DNA of 13,946 nt from Thermoleophilia bacterium (GTDB taxonomy: Bacteria; Actinomycetota; Thermoleophilia; Gaiellales; SKUG01). Made by a program: the position numbers and the translations under genes. This document shows, piece by piece, positions 12,615 to 13,946 of this stretch (position 1 is its first letter; every line of letters starts with the position of its first letter). The stretch covers positions 1 through 13,946 of the forward strand of contig JAOPYU010000354.1 in assembly GCA_025964455.1 (NCBI GenBank), read 5' to 3'. Under the pieces are notes generated by a model. It saw only the letters and a list, made by a program, of their open reading frames with translations. It made no database searches and was not told the DNA's origin.

Positions 12615-13615
12615 ACCTGAGCGCAGCACAGAAGCAGCAGATCATCGACAGGACCGGCGTGGTCACCGCCGGGCTCCTGCTCTTCGCCCTGCTCATCGCC
12701 GCCGCCCGAGACCCGGCGGCGTTCATGGGCCAGACCACGATCGGGCTCACCTACGGCGCGACGATCGCACTCATCGCGCTCGGCTACACGATGGTCTACG
12801 GCATCATCGAGCTCATCAACTTCGCGCACGCCGACGTGTTCATGCTCGGCTCGATGATGGCGATGCAGATCATCGTCAGCACCGGCGTCACCGCCGATTC
12901 GAGCGTGTTCGCGAAGTTCGGCATCATCATGGTCGCGATGTTCGCCTGCATGGTGATGTGCGCGGGCATCAACGTCGCGATCGAGAAGGTCGCATACCGG
13001 CCGCTGCGTAACGCTCCGCCGCTCGCGCCGCTCATCACCGCGATCGGGATGAGCTTCATCATCGCCAACCTCGCCCAGAAGATCTGGGGCCCGAGCCAGG
13101 TCAGCGTGCCGGACCTGCTCGGCAATGCGACCCTGTTCGGCAACGTTCGCCTCAAGGACGCGTTCGTCATCCTCATGACGATCCCGCTGTTATACGGCCT
13201 CAACTGGTTCGTCTCCACGACCAAGCAGGGCAAGGCGATGCGCGCGACCGCCCAGGACAAGGGCGCCGCAGCGATCATGGGCATCAACGTGGACCGCACG
13301 ATCTCGCTCACCTTCCTGCTCGGGGGACTGCTCGCGGGTGCCGGCGGCGTGATGTACGCGCTCGTCAACACGACGACCGTGTGGAACTCCGGCTTCAAGA
13401 ACGGCATGTTCGCCTTCACCGCCGCCGTGCTCGGCGGGATCGGCAATCTCACGGGCGCCGTGGTGGGCGCGGTGATGCTCGGCCTGATCGCCTCGTACTC
13501 GTCGCTCTACGTCGGGGATCGCTGGGTCGACGTCGTGATCTTCTCGATCCTCGTGATGGTGCTGGTGTTCCGGCCCACCGGCCTGCTCGGCGAGCAGTCC
13601 ATCGAGCGCGCCTGA
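12611..13615 (+). CDS. livH: Branched-chain amino-acid ABC transporter permease, LivH family
   Basis: An integral membrane permease subunit that forms the channel together with LivM and is driven by the LivG/LivF ATPases. It has 334 aa, slightly longer than usual because of an N-terminal extension before the first membrane segment (about 17-36). Typical features are ALGYTMVYGIIELINFAHAD (family GxxxGxINFAHGD), EKVAYRPLRNAPPLAPLI and the ATPase-contact loop DKGAAAIMGINVDRTISLTF. FAFTAAVLGGIGNLTGAVVG lies near the end. It keeps nearly all family motifs. Codon 194 is TTA (13190-13192), very rare in this composition. The gene overlaps the binding-protein gene by ATGA. No livM, livG or livF follows; the next gene converges and its stop codon directly abuts this one. 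Confidence 0.93.
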   Translation: MNLSAAQKQQIIDRTGVVTAGLLLFALLIAAARDPAAFMGQTTIGLTYGATIALIALGYTMVYGIIELINFAHADVFMLGSMMAMQIIVSTGVTADSSVFAKFGIIMVAMFACMVMCAGINVAIEKVAYRPLRNAPPLAPLITAIGMSFIIANLAQKIWGPSQVSVPDLLGNATLFGNVRLKDAFVILMTIPLLYGLNWFVSTTKQGKAMRATAQDKGAAAIMGINVDRTISLTFLLGGLLAGAGGVMYALVNTTTVWNSGFKNGMFAFTAAVLGGIGNLTGAVVGAVMLGLIASYSSLYVGDRWVDVVIFSILVMVLVFRPTGLLGEQSIERA

Positions 13616-13946
13616 TCAGGCGCCGACGCCGGGCCACTCGAGGCGCGGCTCGGGCCCGTACGCGCACCGCCACGTGGACTCTTCCTGCTCGAGCCTGAGC
13701 AGCTCGTGGGTGAGCGAATCGATGCGGGCAGCGTCCTCGACGCCGAGCAACTCGGCTGCGGCGGCCGGCAGCGCACGCCGGTAGTCGTGCTCGGACAGGT
13801 CGACGTTCCACGGCTCGTCGAACCGGGTCACCAGGTCGATCCGGGCAAGTGCTCGCCGCAGCGTCACGATCGGGATCCATGGTCGCGGGTCGGCACGCGA
13901 CCAGGCACGGCTCGGGCGCCACAGCAGGCTTGCCCCGGGCACGGCG
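13616..13946 (-). CDS. Hypothetical protein (5' end beyond the window)
   Basis: A minus-strand frame open from the right edge to TGA at 13616-13618, giving about 109 residues that I do not recognise. A GTG at 13942 could be the start (PGASLLWRPSRAW), but the frame is still open at the edge, so the gene may begin outside. Visible stretches include TRFDEPWNVDLSEHDYRRAL and GVEDAARIDSLTHELLRLEQ, which look like amphipathic helices; there is no membrane segment. Codon use is like that of the neighbours. Its stop codon is immediately adjacent to that of livH with no spacer, so no independent terminator exists between the two convergent genes. Confidence 0.6.
   Translation of the reverse strand, partial: AVPGASLLWRPSRAWSRADPRPWIPIVTLRRALARIDLVTRFDEPWNVDLSEHDYRRALPAAAAELLGVEDAARIDSLTHELLRLEQEESTWRCAYGPEPRLEWPGVGA

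Noticed and set aside
11178..12629. 483-codon minus-strand frame opposite the substrate-binding protein
   Set aside because: Antisense shadow; Leu/Val/Asp/Arg repeats typical of mirrored GC-rich codons, and the plus-strand gene is clear.

Overview
The window is very GC-rich throughout, with GTG/ATG starts and strong G/C preference at third codon positions. It carries an actinobacterial-type phosphofructokinase, an Era GTPase with a cytidine deaminase, Ig/PKD-type secreted proteins and a YkuD L,D-transpeptidase. This suggests a high-GC Gram-positive bacterium, most likely an actinobacterium. My best guess is the Thermoleophilia/Solirubrobacterales, but that is inference from gene style and not from a marker search.

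Region 1 (1-3457, + strand) is a tightly packed run. It opens with the 3' tail of a Pro/Ala/Ser-rich protein. Then come cytidine deaminase (cdd), the GTPase Era, a small protein with one C-terminal membrane segment, a DeoC-fold protein and a TrpC-fold protein. Three junctions overlap by four bases (GTGA or ATGA) and one has a 13-nt gap, so this looks like one translationally coupled operon. The two (beta/alpha)8-barrel proteins at its end are the most unusual genes here. By hand alignment the DeoC-like protein has lost every catalytic residue (both lysines and the aspartate). The TrpC-like protein keeps only part of the indole-glycerol-phosphate synthase site and carries an acidic insertion.

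Region 2 (3458-8414) starts with a 15-bp stem-loop between convergent genes. It is followed by three minus-strand genes in the order PKD-domain secreted protein, 6-phosphofructokinase (pfkA) and secreted L,D-transpeptidase. The gaps between them are about 53 and 32 nt. The two secreted proteins point to the cell envelope; pfkA between them is central glycolysis.

Region 3 (8415-9973) holds a divergently transcribed SseB-family protein with a very acidic N-terminus. A 368-nt non-coding stretch follows, with four copies of a 30-nt imperfect palindrome (GATTTC / GAAATC arms and a conserved 15-nt loop) at offsets of 62, 98 and 62 nt. Next is a 74-nt tRNA gene with anticodon CAA (leucine), which has a short variable loop instead of the long arm expected for tRNA-Leu. 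It ends against a small hairpin shared with a convergent small gene.

Region 4 (9965-13946) has an 84-aa hypothetical protein and a lipid (diacylglycerol-type) kinase on the minus strand. On the plus strand are a branched-chain amino-acid type ABC substrate-binding lipoprotein and its LivH permease, overlapping by four bases. Their partners LivM, LivG and LivF do not follow: a convergent minus-strand gene of unknown function abuts the livH stop codon with no spacer and runs to the window edge.
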